A stretch of DNA of 64,000 nucleotides from Bacteroidia bacterium. GTDB taxonomy: Bacteria; Bacteroidota; Bacteroidia; Cytophagales; Flammeovirgaceae. Positions 45,501 through 53,238 of this stretch are shown piece after piece; positions within the stretch are counted from its first letter, which is position 1, and the number at the start of each line of letters is the position of its first letter. The stretch lies in contig JAUIAB010000001.1 in the NCBI GenBank assembly GCA_030425505.1, positions 1-64,000 on the forward strand, in the 5' to 3' direction. The position numbers and the translations under genes were made by a program. Below the pieces are notes generated by a model. The model was given only the letters and a program-made list of their open reading frames with translations. It had not been told where the DNA came from and ran no database searches.

Positions 45501-46983
45501 AATAAACTATATCTTCATCTTCTAAGTCAGCATAATCTTCATTAAGCTCTCCAACCTGGTATTTTCTACCATTGTAGGTATATTCAAAGGCAACAGCCAT
45601 AACTTCATCATTTCTCAGAGGAGTTTTAAGCGATACATACCCTAGATCAGCATTTAATTCATATTCAGAAGGTTGTAGCTCTCTTGAAGCTCTTAATACC
45701 TCAAAGTCAGATCCATTTTCAAACCCTAGAGTATTAATCATTAGATTTCCTATCTCATCTGGATTTCTACTCAGTTGTGTAACAAGATCATAAAGATTAT
45801 TGCTGCTATTTCTTGAAGGGTTGCCTTCCTGAACTACAAGGTTATTATTATGTGGGTCAGCTTCACCCAAGTCTATCAAACCCACTATATTTCTCAGTGT
45901 TTGCGTATCATTTTTGCGGTTTGTCACAAACACTTTAACTCTGGTCACTTTAATCGGAGAAACTACTGTTGGTATATTTCTTAAAGCACTTTCATAATTT
46001 TCTCTAAAAAACTGAGACAGGAAATAGTGTTTGTTATCTTCATATTCATGAGCTCGAATATTAAACTCCCTTGACTGACCTCCATTTTTTACAACTATCG
46101 TTTGTTTTCTACCCCTCTGACTCGACATTACCGCATTGATATAAAGTTTACCAAAACGAAGTCTCGTATAAACTCCAAAAAGATTCTGGGCACCACTTAT
46201 TAAGCTATTTGTTACAGGAAAACTCACGTTACCCACCTGAACATCCTGAATGATATCTTCATCAAATGCCGTGTAGCTTAAGTTGTATTGCTGATCAAAC
46301 TGGAACGTATTTTTAGTATCTGCATTGATACTTATAGCAAGTTTTTCCCCTACATTACCCTGAAGGTTCATGCTAATTTGCTGATCAAAATTAAACCCCC
46401 CATTTCTTTGTTGCCTAACAGGTACTTGAGGGTTATCTACCCTCTGCCACAAACCCCCGAAGTCTAAGACAATATTTCCTGTGGTTCTTATATCGATAAC
46501 ATCTCCACCAAAAAGCCGATAGGCAATTGGTCCAAGCTTTATTGGAGGTATTAATCTATTATTATCATCACCAGGTAAATTACTTTGCCCATCTTGTTGT
46601 AAAGAAAGGGACTGCCAATAGCTTTTCGTGTCTTTTTTGAATCGGTACTTCTTATACTCATCAAAAGGAACTAAGGAAGGCGTTCTATAAAAAGTATTGC
46701 CAAGGGGCTCTGATATTTGGTAATAGTTTCCAGTAGTGTCGAGTTCAACATCTAAGCCTATGCTGCTTGGTTTTTTTAGAAAAAAAGGAGAATTAGTCTG
46801 AAAATTGAATAGTGGATCACCGTATCTATCTTGTATATAAGGAGATATTTTTAAAGTATCTTGAACAGTTGTATCCTGTTTTTGGTATATATTAGGAATA
46901 GATGCGTCAACTTTTAGACTAAAAAAGAGTACACACAATAGCACTACCAGCCTCGTAATATTTCTGAACTTAACTTTTTTCAT
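39502..46983 (-). CDS. sprA: T9SS translocon protein SprA (Sov)
   Basis: A 2493-residue outer-membrane protein, the giant barrel of the type IX secretion system, through which folded cargo is exported and on which gliding depends. It has a signal peptide (LVVLLCVLFFSLKVDAS), normal SprA length, and family-like stretches: KDTKSYWQSLSLQQDG near the N-terminus, and GLDVELDTTGNYYQI. A Lys/Glu-rich low-complexity segment lies around residues 1920-2010, within the barrel region; length there is variable in the family. It closes with barrel strands (STAFGFRLRYGLMQ). It follows ruvA on the same strand and is preceded by a clear TAnnTTTG element. Confidence 0.96.
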   Translation of the reverse strand: MKKVKFRNITRLVVLLCVLFFSLKVDASIPNIYQKQDTTVQDTLKISPYIQDRYGDPLFNFQTNSPFFLKKPSSIGLDVELDTTGNYYQISEPLGNTFYRTPSLVPFDEYKKYRFKKDTKSYWQSLSLQQDGQSNLPGDDNNRLIPPIKLGPIAYRLFGGDVIDIRTTGNIVLDFGGLWQRVDNPQVPVRQQRNGGFNFDQQISMNLQGNVGEKLAISINADTKNTFQFDQQYNLSYTAFDEDIIQDVQVGNVSFPVTNSLISGAQNLFGVYTRLRFGKLYINAVMSSQRGRKQTIVVKNGGQSREFNIRAHEYEDNKHYFLSQFFRENYESALRNIPTVVSPIKVTRVKVFVTNRKNDTQTLRNIVGLIDLGEADPHNNNLVVQEGNPSRNSSNNLYDLVTQLSRNPDEIGNLMINTLGFENGSDFEVLRASRELQPSEYELNADLGYVSLKTPLRNDEVMAVAFEYTYNGRKYQVGELNEDYADLEDEDIVYLKLLSPSTIRTDLPTWDLMMKNIYSLESTQVARENFQLRIIYRDDLTGIDNPNLHEGERTANIPLVQLLGLDRLNPNNDPVFDSGGDPLGDGNFDYLPGITIDPNNGRIIFPVLEPFGQTLGSYFNEDELELYSKYVFEGLYNGTKADAELNTAKNKFWLSGSTQTGGSSDINLPAINVSENSVQVWAGNSMLSEGSDYTVDYQFGRVKILNQGVLQSSKEIRIDYEQADLFSFQTRNMLGVDLEYNLSKDVRFTTTLMNLGERPVISRVNIGSEPVRNTLWGATADYKAGSRFLTKMIDAIPFVSTKEQSNVAISAEFAQLIPGSPKLLGKNGRAYIDSFEDAENSYSIGRSPTEWVLGSTPVTIKDQYFNPNDPLSYNYKRARLAWYNIDQVFYSDGGISRFRRPDNITSEELQNHYVRLIPFNEVFPNKQASNVNQNEISFDLAYYPDERGPYNYSTDLRADGKLNRPEESFGAITKAITSNVDFDNINVQYIEFWMMDPFSDVVRDEQNDTGGELYFNLGNISEDLIPDGRQFFENGLEEDTTRLASTPWGFAPTEQYLTDAFDAVDGARDYQDVGFDGLNNELEQSRFEEYLNSLPAVLSPEVLEEIRNDPSGDDFEYFLSDRADAEDWGVLERYKYFNGPDGNSPEINGGADFTPSSTNYPDNEDLNQDNTLSELDNYFQYRVDLRPNTLDEEHPYVVDKVIGTAPETGKQVNWYQFRIPIRGDAVEKIGNIESFKSIRFMRMFLTDWQQPVVLRLVQFQLVGAQWRPYLGDLREPGLGEPQEPYDSGFRVSTVNVEENGQFDGENTPYVLPPDVGRDQDATSLVARQLNEQSLQLCVDDLRDGDSRAVYKNYNYDLVNYERLKMEVHAQTRDLNAEDGDMRAFIRVGTDFIENYYEIEVPLEFTPNPSTTPDQIWPASNRIDIAMEELYRIKALRNQEGASVFLPFPSEDVLNVNDQYRVTVVGNPDLSNVQTLMLGIRNPETDDQQPHATCVWLNELRVTDFNNQPGWAANLSFNTKLADFADIRGGLRYSSVGFGGIQDRVSERSRTEELSYDISSNINLDKIFLNKVGISLPLFVSYEKSTSTPYFNPLDPDVPLDIALDAINDEPARSDYRSLVRDVYEAKSINLMNVRKRKMRKDAKSHLWDIENIALSASYSDSYRRGANIHEQVMRRWELGASYSYQSSMKPIKPFEKVEGLESPWLALIKNINFNPMPNSINVRGGLRRSFDKTQFRNKDLTTDNIAPNFQKSFMFNRNYALNWALTESLQFDYSADANAIIDEPEGDINTQVKQDSIWTNIRNLGRMKLFNQRVNATYRLPFDKIPLTTWLNGDIRYSANYTWRAASIGQEDLFGNTIQNNNNIGFNGKLDLNKIYNAIPFLKRINNVSGSSQNRSRTRSSGNALGSRSRSRNNKPKLDPDHPLMIKKTKLEKKVAKIDKKINKLKGKINPKPKEDNKSSESKNSEKPNNEEPKKPKKEKEISLPDSTRIKKWEGKISKLEEKKKGFSEQIATVDKDIEEKAKAGKEGEKKNVGREVIKGLARAVMLVKDLNFSYSENNSTTLPGFTQRPDFLGFDSNWDSPGLPFLLGSQDPNIRFTAARNGWLVQNDSTFNNFLQTSNKQLSINTSLQPIKGLKIDLQAKRSVNSSYSEVFRYQPDIVGEIPFETQSPSRNGSYSISFISFPTAFTKDDNLNNSSTFTKFEENVNTIQDRLSAENPNGNYESSAQDVLIPAFIAAYSGRSADNIKTTAFPKIPLPNWNISFSGLSELPGIKEIFKSFTLNHRYSSEYTVGNFNSALLYGPEFIGLDRSLYNTPFSQVDPETGILVPVYLTNQVSIREQFAPFIGVSVRTQNDWQVNLNINRNRNVMLNLTNAQVTELKNSDFSLDIGYTKAGVRLPFKIRGERKTLKNDLTFRLNCTIRDTKTVQRKVGEDATVTAGNLNVQLKPTLSYMINNRADFQFYFERVINDPLVSNSFRRTSTAFGFRLRYGLMQ

Positions 46984-47057
46984 CGAGATATATTCACTTT
47001 ATCTGAGCAATGCGTATTTCAACCTTTGAAAATCATCGAGGTTAGAATAAAAGCTTG

Positions 47058-47065
47058 CAAAGATA
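47058..47065 (-). promoter_or_regulatory. Candidate -7 element of sprA
   Basis: On the minus strand TATCTTTG fits TAnnTTTG, 75 bases before the sprA ATG. No convincing -33 box. Confidence 0.5.
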
Positions 47066-47094
47066 TAATTATTGTTAAGTGTATCAGTGCTTCA

Positions 47095-47688
47095 TTAAAT
47101 ATTACTTTTTAAGGCTTGTTTAATTAGTTCTTCAATGGTAACCTGCTCCTGAGAAGTTTTAAGTATAGAATTAATAGTTTTTTCTGCTGCAGCTTTATTT
47201 ATCCCTAAGGCAACTAAGGCAGATAGTGCTTCCTGTCTTACGGTAGAAGTAGTTTGAGTACTTGCAGATGAAGAAGTCTCATCAGCATGTAGATCAAATT
47301 TATCTTTTAACTCTAATATAAGTCTTTGTGCTGTCTTTTTACCAACTCCTTTTATAGATTGAATAGTGGAAAGATCCTCTGTAACAATTGCTTTTTTCAG
47401 CTCTTGCGATGTCATAGAAGAAAGTGCCATCATTGCTGTAGAAGGTCCTATGCCAGAAACACCTATCAATGTTAAAAAAATTTTCTTTTCATCTTCTTCA
47501 AAAAAACCATAAAGCGCCCTTATATCTTCCTTTACATAAAAATGAGTATACAGCTTACAGCTTTCCGCATCACCAATTTTAGAGTAAGTACTCAAAGGAA
47601 TATTTATCTCATACCCTAACCCTCCGACTTCTATAATTGCCTTTGCAGGGGCTTTTTCAACTAACTTTCCTTTTATGTAGGCGTACAT
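47095..47688 (-). CDS. ruvA: Holliday junction DNA helicase subunit RuvA
   Basis: A 197-residue junction-binding protein. The N-terminal OB fold (MYAYIKGKLVEKAPAKAIIE), tandem HhH in the middle (LTLIGVSGIGPSTAMMALSS, IKGVGKKTAQRLILELKDK) and C-terminal RuvB-binding domain (ALSALVALGINKAAAEKTIN) are all present. It works with RuvB in branch migration of recombination intermediates. 97 bases separate it from ruvB. Confidence 0.96.
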   Translation of the reverse strand: MYAYIKGKLVEKAPAKAIIEVGGLGYEINIPLSTYSKIGDAESCKLYTHFYVKEDIRALYGFFEEDEKKIFLTLIGVSGIGPSTAMMALSSMTSQELKKAIVTEDLSTIQSIKGVGKKTAQRLILELKDKFDLHADETSSSASTQTTSTVRQEALSALVALGINKAAAEKTINSILKTSQEQVTIEELIKQALKSNI

Positions 47689-47785
47689 GGCTGAATATTT
47701 ACACGAAAAATACCCCTTTTTTGTTAAAAAAAGATTCTAATGTAGCAAAACCTTAAGTTTTTTTTACCTAATAATTCTTAAAAAT

Positions 47786-48820
47786 TTAAAATAATGCTGC
47801 TGTTCCTCCTTTTGGTGGGGGTGGAACTATTTTCAAATGTTGGTATGCTTTTTCTGTTGCCTCTCTTCCTCTGGCAGTTCTTTTTATGTATCCTTCTTTA
47901 ATTAAAAATGGTTCATAAACTTCTTCTATTGTTTCTGCCTCTTCGCTACAGGCAGTAGCAATAGTAGAGATACCTACAGGACCTCCCTTAAATTTTTTGA
48001 TTATGGTTTCTAAAATTCTATTGTCCATTTCATCTAAGCCGTTCTGATCTACATTTAGGGCATCTAGCGCAGTTTTTGCAATATCTAAGGTGATCGTTCC
48101 ATCGCCTTTTATTTGTGCAAAGTCCCTTGTTCTTCTAAGAAGGTTGTTGGCTATTCTGGGTGTCCCCCTGCTTCTCCTAGCTATTTCGAAGGCTGCATTT
48201 TCTATGATAGGAGTATCCAGTATTACTGAAGATCTCTTAACTATCTTGGTCAGGAGATTGGTGTCGTAATACTCAAGTCTTGAGTTGATGCCAAACCTTG
48301 CTCTAAGTGGTGAAGTTAAAAGCCCAGATCTTGTAGTAGCTCCTATTAATGTAAATGGGTTTATTTCTATTTGTATTGTTCTAGCATTGGGTCCCGAGTC
48401 CAGCATGATGTCAATTCTAAAATCTTCCATTGCAGAATACAGGTACTCTTCTACTACTGGGTTTAGCCTATGAATCTCATCTATAAATAAGACGTCTCTA
48501 TCTCCAAGATTAGTAAGAAGACCTGCTAGATCACCAGGTTTTTCTAAAACAGGACCAGAAGTAATTTTAATTTGAGCTTGAAGTTCATTAGCTATTATAT
48601 GAGAAAGAGTAGTTTTTCCTAAACCTGGAGGACCATGCAATAGTACATGATCTAAGGATTCACCTCTTTTCAGTGCAGCCTGAACAAATATTTTCAAGTT
48701 TTCTACTACCTTACCTTGACCACTAAAGTCTTCAAAAGATAATGGTCTTAGTGATTTTTCAATATCCTGATCTTCTGGTGTTAAATTTTCTGATTCGGCA
48801 TTTAAATAGTCTTCCCGCAT
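47786..48820 (-). CDS. ruvB: Holliday junction DNA helicase subunit RuvB
   Basis: A 344-residue AAA+ motor for branch migration. Walker A GPPGLGKT at 63-70, Walker B FIDEIHRL, sensor region [17 protein letters not shown], and a C-terminal winged helix ([20 protein letters not shown]). All key residues present. Lies between plug and ruvA on the same strand. Confidence 0.97.
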   Translation of the reverse strand: MREDYLNAESENLTPEDQDIEKSLRPLSFEDFSGQGKVVENLKIFVQAALKRGESLDHVLLHGPPGLGKTTLSHIIANELQAQIKITSGPVLEKPGDLAGLLTNLGDRDVLFIDEIHRLNPVVEEYLYSAMEDFRIDIMLDSGPNARTIQIEINPFTLIGATTRSGLLTSPLRARFGINSRLEYYDTNLLTKIVKRSSVILDTPIIENAAFEIARRSRGTPRIANNLLRRTRDFAQIKGDGTITLDIAKTALDALNVDQNGLDEMDNRILETIIKKFKGGPVGISTIATACSEEAETIEEVYEPFLIKEGYIKRTARGREATEKAYQHLKIVPPPPKGGTAALF

Positions 48821-48861
48821 TTTGACAACTTATAGGATCTAATTTAATTAAATATTCTGTT

Positions 48862-50127
48862 TTAATTTCTTCTCTTTATTTGTTTATAACCTATAATTTC
48901 ATCCCCTCTAGCTCCTGGAGGTCGATAATAGACTATGATATCGTACACATTTTCTGTAAGCCTAAAATCACCTTCTATTTCTGCATTACTAGACTTGCCT
49001 GTTTTTGGCTCGTATGTCAGGTAATTGTAGTTATATACTCCTTGCTTCATTAGTATCGTAGTAGTATAGATGTTCTCTTCAAATAGATATTCCATTCTGT
49101 TTTCATCTGACACTTTCCAGTTGCAAAAGTTTCCTATCACATAAACTTCTTTCTCTAATGGGTTATCCATTTTTAAATTAAAGGTTACCCAAGCATAGTC
49201 TGCACTGATTATTGGATTTCCATTGTTTGTGTTGATTATGAAGCCTCCATTATGATCAATTTGCTGCTGATTAAATGTCTTGTCAGAGCGAATCCAATCT
49301 TTGTGTAGAATTACATGGTTGATATCATTATTCAATACCACATTAGAGACGTTAATTCCTCCTTTGAAAGAGATGAAATCAAATACTCTAAATTCATTCC
49401 CTGCTCCAAAGTCTATCTCTCCACTAAAGTGATCAAATTCTAATATGCTTGGAGTACTTTTTACAAATCTTGGAGGTATATTGGTTAAGGCATTATCCCA
49501 TCTATAGTTCTGTCTAATGGTAGCACTGATACTCTCTCTTGGGAAAAGGGTTTTCTTACTATCATAGGCGACAGTAAAATTTATTCTATGTTTAGTATCT
49601 GCCGATTTACCAATGTTTTTTCCAATAATAGCTGTAATAAGGTTCGTGCTTTTTACAGCAATGAATCTTCTTTGAAACAATGGTTTCTTTTCTCCTTTTT
49701 TAAATACTTCTATTCTATAGTTTCCCGTTAGTTTAACCAGAGGTACTCGCCACTCAAAGTGTATGTAGGGAACTTTTGTGCCAGCTGAAAATTCAAAGTT
49801 ATTGATATTGAACTCATTGTATTGATCTAAATATTCTATTGGTCGAAAAAGAGAAGAGCTCCAGTCTTGGTTGCAGTGGACTATTTTAGCAATAAAATAT
49901 TCAGCATTATCACCAAATTGATCAAAAGCTAAGGTCAGATTGCTATTAGTATTTGTATTTCTACTTTGAGATCCAAGCGTAATAATTGGCGGATTGTAGG
50001 CATCTAAAAAGTTTCCATTATCATTGAATAGCTGTATTGAGGCTATGGCAACTTCTTCTTTGTCTACCTGAGCTTTTAGAGTGATGGATAGTAGTAGTAA
50101 TGGTATTAACTGAATTACTTTTTTCAC
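48862..50127 (-). CDS. T9SS Plug protein (DUF5103)
   Basis: A 421-residue periplasmic protein of the DUF5103 family, identified as the Plug that blocks the periplasmic side of the SprA pore. A signal peptide (LIPLLLLSITLKAQV) is followed by beta-rich domains (FEWRVPLVKLTGNYRIEVFK, PLFQRRFIAV). The end YNYLTYEPKTGKSS...GYKQIKRRN matches the family. It is encoded near sprA with only ruvA and ruvB between, all on one strand. Start chosen at 50127, with the signal peptide immediately following. Confidence 0.9.
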   Translation of the reverse strand: MKKVIQLIPLLLLSITLKAQVDKEEVAIASIQLFNDNGNFLDAYNPPIITLGSQSRNTNTNSNLTLAFDQFGDNAEYFIAKIVHCNQDWSSSLFRPIEYLDQYNEFNINNFEFSAGTKVPYIHFEWRVPLVKLTGNYRIEVFKKGEKKPLFQRRFIAVKSTNLITAIIGKNIGKSADTKHRINFTVAYDSKKTLFPRESISATIRQNYRWDNALTNIPPRFVKSTPSILEFDHFSGEIDFGAGNEFRVFDFISFKGGINVSNVVLNNDINHVILHKDWIRSDKTFNQQQIDHNGGFIINTNNGNPIISADYAWVTFNLKMDNPLEKEVYVIGNFCNWKVSDENRMEYLFEENIYTTTILMKQGVYNYNYLTYEPKTGKSSNAEIEGDFRLTENVYDIIVYYRPPGARGDEIIGYKQIKRRN

Positions 50128-50172
50128 ATTGTATGGATTCGGTGATACATTTGCCTCTCATATTTTATAACG

Positions 50173-50180
50173 CAAAGATA
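50173..50180 (-). promoter_or_regulatory. Candidate -7 element of the plug gene
   Basis: Minus-strand TATCTTTG (TAnnTTTG), 46 bases before the plug ATG. It directly abuts the ATG (50181) of the divergent dioxygenase gene, so the two genes' start regions overlap. Confidence 0.5.
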
Positions 50181-51131
50181 ATGGCAGAAAATATAGATGA
50201 ATATATAGATCAACTCCAAAAGCTTCAAAAAAAGTATGAAGCCATGGGTCAGGATTTGGGGTCTTACTTGGATGGCTTGCTTTACGCAAATTATCTCACA
50301 TATTGGGATTATATTCACTTGGATACCCTTTTGAGTCTTCAGACTCCCAAAACCGACTTTCCCGATGAAAAAGTGTTTATTGTTTATCATCAAATCACCG
50401 AGCTTTATTTCAATCTTATTATTCACGAAATGGAGCAGCTGGCTGAAATATCCGAGAATGATTACGACTCCTTTTTAAAACACATAAAAAGAATTAATAG
50501 GTATTTTTTCCACCTGGTAGACTCTTTTAAGATTATGGTAGACGGGATGGATAAAGATCAGTTCTTAAAGTTCAGAATGTCTTTGTTGCCAGCTAGTGGG
50601 TTTCAGTCTGCTCAATACAGAATGATTGAAGTGATGGCTACTGACTTCATAAACCTTGTTCATCATGAGAAAAGGCAGGCTCACAATAATCAAAACTCTT
50701 CTATTGAGGAGATGTTTGAGGATATTTATTGGAAAAAAGGGGCTTCAGAACTTGCAACAGGTAAAAAGACCTTGACTCTGAAAAAGTTTGAGAATAAGTA
50801 CAGAAAAGAGTTGGTTGATTTGGGAGCAGCTTATAAAAGTAAAAACATACTTTCTAAGTATAAAGGAATGAATTCTCTTGATGAAGAGAAAAAAGAAGTG
50901 TTGAATAGTGAGTTGAGAATGCTTGATGCTTTAGCCAATATCAATTGGCCTTTGGCTCACTTTAAATCCGCTGCCAAGTATCTTCATAAAGAGCCTGAAT
51001 CTATATCTGCTACAGGAGGCACAAACTGGCAAAAGTATTTACCTCCTAAGTATCAGTTACAAATGTTTTATCCTGAGTTATGGTCTGATGAGGAAAAGAA
51101 AAACTGGGGGAGGAAAGCTGCTGTTTTATAG
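50181..51131 (+). CDS. Tryptophan 2,3-dioxygenase family protein
   Basis: A 316-residue heme protein family member: YLTYWDYIHLDTLLSLQ near residue 40, and the substrate/heme region FIVYHQITELYFNLIIHEM. True tryptophan dioxygenases open the indole ring to N-formylkynurenine in the kynurenine route. This protein belongs to the Bacteroidota branch, whose substrate is not always tested. The frame extends upstream to 50100, but that part overlaps the plug gene; the ATG at 50181 (MAENIDEYIDQL) is the natural start. Confidence 0.85.
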   Translation: MAENIDEYIDQLQKLQKKYEAMGQDLGSYLDGLLYANYLTYWDYIHLDTLLSLQTPKTDFPDEKVFIVYHQITELYFNLIIHEMEQLAEISENDYDSFLKHIKRINRYFFHLVDSFKIMVDGMDKDQFLKFRMSLLPASGFQSAQYRMIEVMATDFINLVHHEKRQAHNNQNSSIEEMFEDIYWKKGASELATGKKTLTLKKFENKYRKELVDLGAAYKSKNILSKYKGMNSLDEEKKEVLNSELRMLDALANINWPLAHFKSAAKYLHKEPESISATGGTNWQKYLPPKYQLQMFYPELWSDEEKKNWGRKAAVL

Positions 51132-51174
51132 CGTAAATCTTGTAAGCTTATTTTTGAATTAACTCTATTCTTTA

Positions 51175-51288
51175 TTATGCCGTTAGGAATGAAAGCACCC
51201 TGGGCTTGGAGGCGCAGGACGAGACCGAAATGGATTTTGCAGGGCTGGCAAGGCTCGACCCGCCGGATAGGCTTTGTGGAGGGTGCCC
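51175..51288 (-). repeat. Structured ~114-bp repeat, copy B
   Basis: Inverted orientation relative to copies A and C. Outer stem GCACCCT/AGGGTGC (51195-51201 with 51280-51286). Inner stem GACGAG/CTCGAC (51218-51223 with 51254-51259), 5 of 6 paired. It fills most of the gap between the dioxygenase and yidC genes. Confidence 0.8.
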
Positions 51289-51368
51289 TTCTTATTAGAT
51301 TTTAAACACAGTTTTTATGCATTTAATAGAATTTCAATATTACTTATGTTCTATAGTGAAGATACTAT

Positions 51369-51376
51369 TAACTTTG
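51369..51376 (+). promoter_or_regulatory. Candidate -7 element of yidC
   Basis: TAACTTTG fits TAnnTTTG and ends 27 bases before the yidC ATG. Confidence 0.5.
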
Positions 51377-51403
51377 CGCGGATAAATTTAGAGTTATTTA
51401 GGA

Positions 51404-53191
51404 ATGGAGAAGAACCAACTGTTTGGATTTGTGTTGTTAATGCTTCTTTTTTTTGCATACTTTTTTTACATCTCGCCGCAGCAGGAAGATATCCCCGATA
51501 ATATTAGAAAGGAAATTGCCTCTGAAAATGATAGTATAAATAATGAAGTAAAAACGACTACTCCCGTGATCAAGGCTATCACTGATTCGTCAATGATAGA
51601 AAAGTACGGAGAGTTTGCTCAGGTTTTTTCAGGAAAGGAAACCAACGTTAGTTTAAGTAACAAAAACCTATCTGTTGAGCTTAGCAGTTTTGGAGGAAAG
51701 CCTGTGAAAGCAGTGCTTAGCGATCATAAGTCATACCTTAAAGAACCCTTAACCTTAATTTCTCCAGATAACGCTACAATTTCAGAAGTTGTTAAGACGA
51801 AAAATGGAGAGTTTGATATTAACCAATTCTATTACCAAGTTGAGCAAAGGTCTACCAGTGAAATCACTTTTTTTATTGAGCAAAACGGTAAAAGGGTAAT
51901 AGAAAAAAGGTATAAGCTTTTGCCTGAAAGTTTTGAGCTTAAGTACGATTTAACAATCTATCCTGAATTTAGCGAGAGCGATGAGGTGTACTTTTCACTA
52001 CACAGAAAGATGCCTCGCTTAGAAAAAGACCTAACCATGAGTAGGCAGCGTTCTACTGTCAATTATTTTACACAAGATCAGGATTTTGATAATTTGTCAG
52101 AAACCTCGGAAGAGGTAGAGTTAGTAAGGGTAACTGAACCTGTGCGATGGTTTTCTTTTAAGCAACGTTTCTTCTCTTATGCTTTAATTTCTGATAGTGC
52201 TTTTGAAGGTTTTCAAGCTTCTATAGAGTTTGATCCTGCAGACTCTTCTATAGTCAAAACAAGTAGTGCTTCATACAGTGCTCCTTTGTTGAATACTCAC
52301 TTGGGGCTGCGGTATTATTTTGGCCCTAATGATTATGATGTATGCGAAAAGGTAACTACAGGGTTTGACGAAAATGTTTACCTGGGATGGCCGGTATTTT
52401 CTACTATTAATCTGTATGTGATTATTCCTTTATTTAATTTTTTGAGCCGATTTATTGATAATTATGGGATTATTATCTTGATTCTCGTTTTTATTATCAA
52501 AGCTTGTCTTTTCCCTCTTTCGTATAAGTCTTTTAAGTCTATGGCTAAGCAAAAAGTTTTAAAGCCAGAGATTGATGAGATTAGAAAGCAGCATGAGGGA
52601 GATCAAATGAAGATACAGCAGGAAACGATGAAGCTATACCAAAGTGTAGGTGTTAACCCACTCAGTGGCTGTATACCTGTTTTGCTTCAGATGCCCGTGT
52701 TTGTTGCGTTATTTAACTTCTTTCCCAATGCAATTCAGCTACGACAGGAAAGTTTTCTGTGGGCAGATGACCTTTCTTCGTATGACTCTATTTTGAACCT
52801 TGGCTTTGAGATCCCTTTTTATGGAAGCCATGTGAGCCTCTTTACTCTTTTGTTTACCATTTCGCAACTGGTTTATACTTTTTATAATAATCAAATGGGA
52901 GCGAGTGCTACCACTCAAGGTCCAATAAAAGCGATGGGGTATATTATGCCTATCTTTTTTATGGGATTCTTTAATTCTTTTGCTGCAGGTCTTACTTATT
53001 ACTATTTTGTTTCTAACCTTATTACTATAGGTCAACAGTTAGGAATAAGAAAAATTATTGACGAGGATAAGGTAAAGCAAGCCTTAGAAAAGAATAAAAT
53101 TAAGAACAAGGGGAAAAAGAAGTCTACTCTTTTACAAAGGCTGGAAGAAGCTCAAAAGAAAAAAATAGAATCTAAGAAAAAGAAAAATTAG
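51404..53191 (+). CDS. yidC: Membrane protein insertase YidC
   Basis: A 595-residue insertase. N-terminal membrane helix (residues ~5-21), then the large periplasmic domain (~45-330), then the conserved five-helix core: FPLSYKSFKSMAKQKVLKPE, then VGVNPLSGCIPVLLQMPVFV, then SFAAGLTYYYFVSNLITIGQ. The Lys-rich tail helps ribosome docking. It inserts proteins with or without SecYEG. Bacteroidota length is normal. Confidence 0.96.
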   Translation: MEKNQLFGFVLLMLLFFAYFFYISPQQEDIPDNIRKEIASENDSINNEVKTTTPVIKAITDSSMIEKYGEFAQVFSGKETNVSLSNKNLSVELSSFGGKPVKAVLSDHKSYLKEPLTLISPDNATISEVVKTKNGEFDINQFYYQVEQRSTSEITFFIEQNGKRVIEKRYKLLPESFELKYDLTIYPEFSESDEVYFSLHRKMPRLEKDLTMSRQRSTVNYFTQDQDFDNLSETSEEVELVRVTEPVRWFSFKQRFFSYALISDSAFEGFQASIEFDPADSSIVKTSSASYSAPLLNTHLGLRYYFGPNDYDVCEKVTTGFDENVYLGWPVFSTINLYVIIPLFNFLSRFIDNYGIIILILVFIIKACLFPLSYKSFKSMAKQKVLKPEIDEIRKQHEGDQMKIQQETMKLYQSVGVNPLSGCIPVLLQMPVFVALFNFFPNAIQLRQESFLWADDLSSYDSILNLGFEIPFYGSHVSLFTLLFTISQLVYTFYNNQMGASATTQGPIKAMGYIMPIFFMGFFNSFAAGLTYYYFVSNLITIGQQLGIRKIIDEDKVKQALEKNKIKNKGKKKSTLLQRLEEAQKKKIESKKKKN

Positions 53192-53194
53192 TCT

Positions 53195-53214
53195 GATCTT
53201 TTTTGTTAAAGATC
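53195..53214. terminator. Small hairpin between yidC and the TonB receptor
   Basis: GATCTTT/AAAGATC (53195-53201, 53208-53214) in a short convergent gap; a weak terminator candidate. Confidence 0.4.
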
Positions 53215-53238
53215 ATTGGGAAAATATTTCTTTAAGTC

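Noticed and set aside
51274-51501. 75-residue frame before yidC
   Set aside because: It overlaps repeat copy B and the yidC start in another frame, with no family resemblance.
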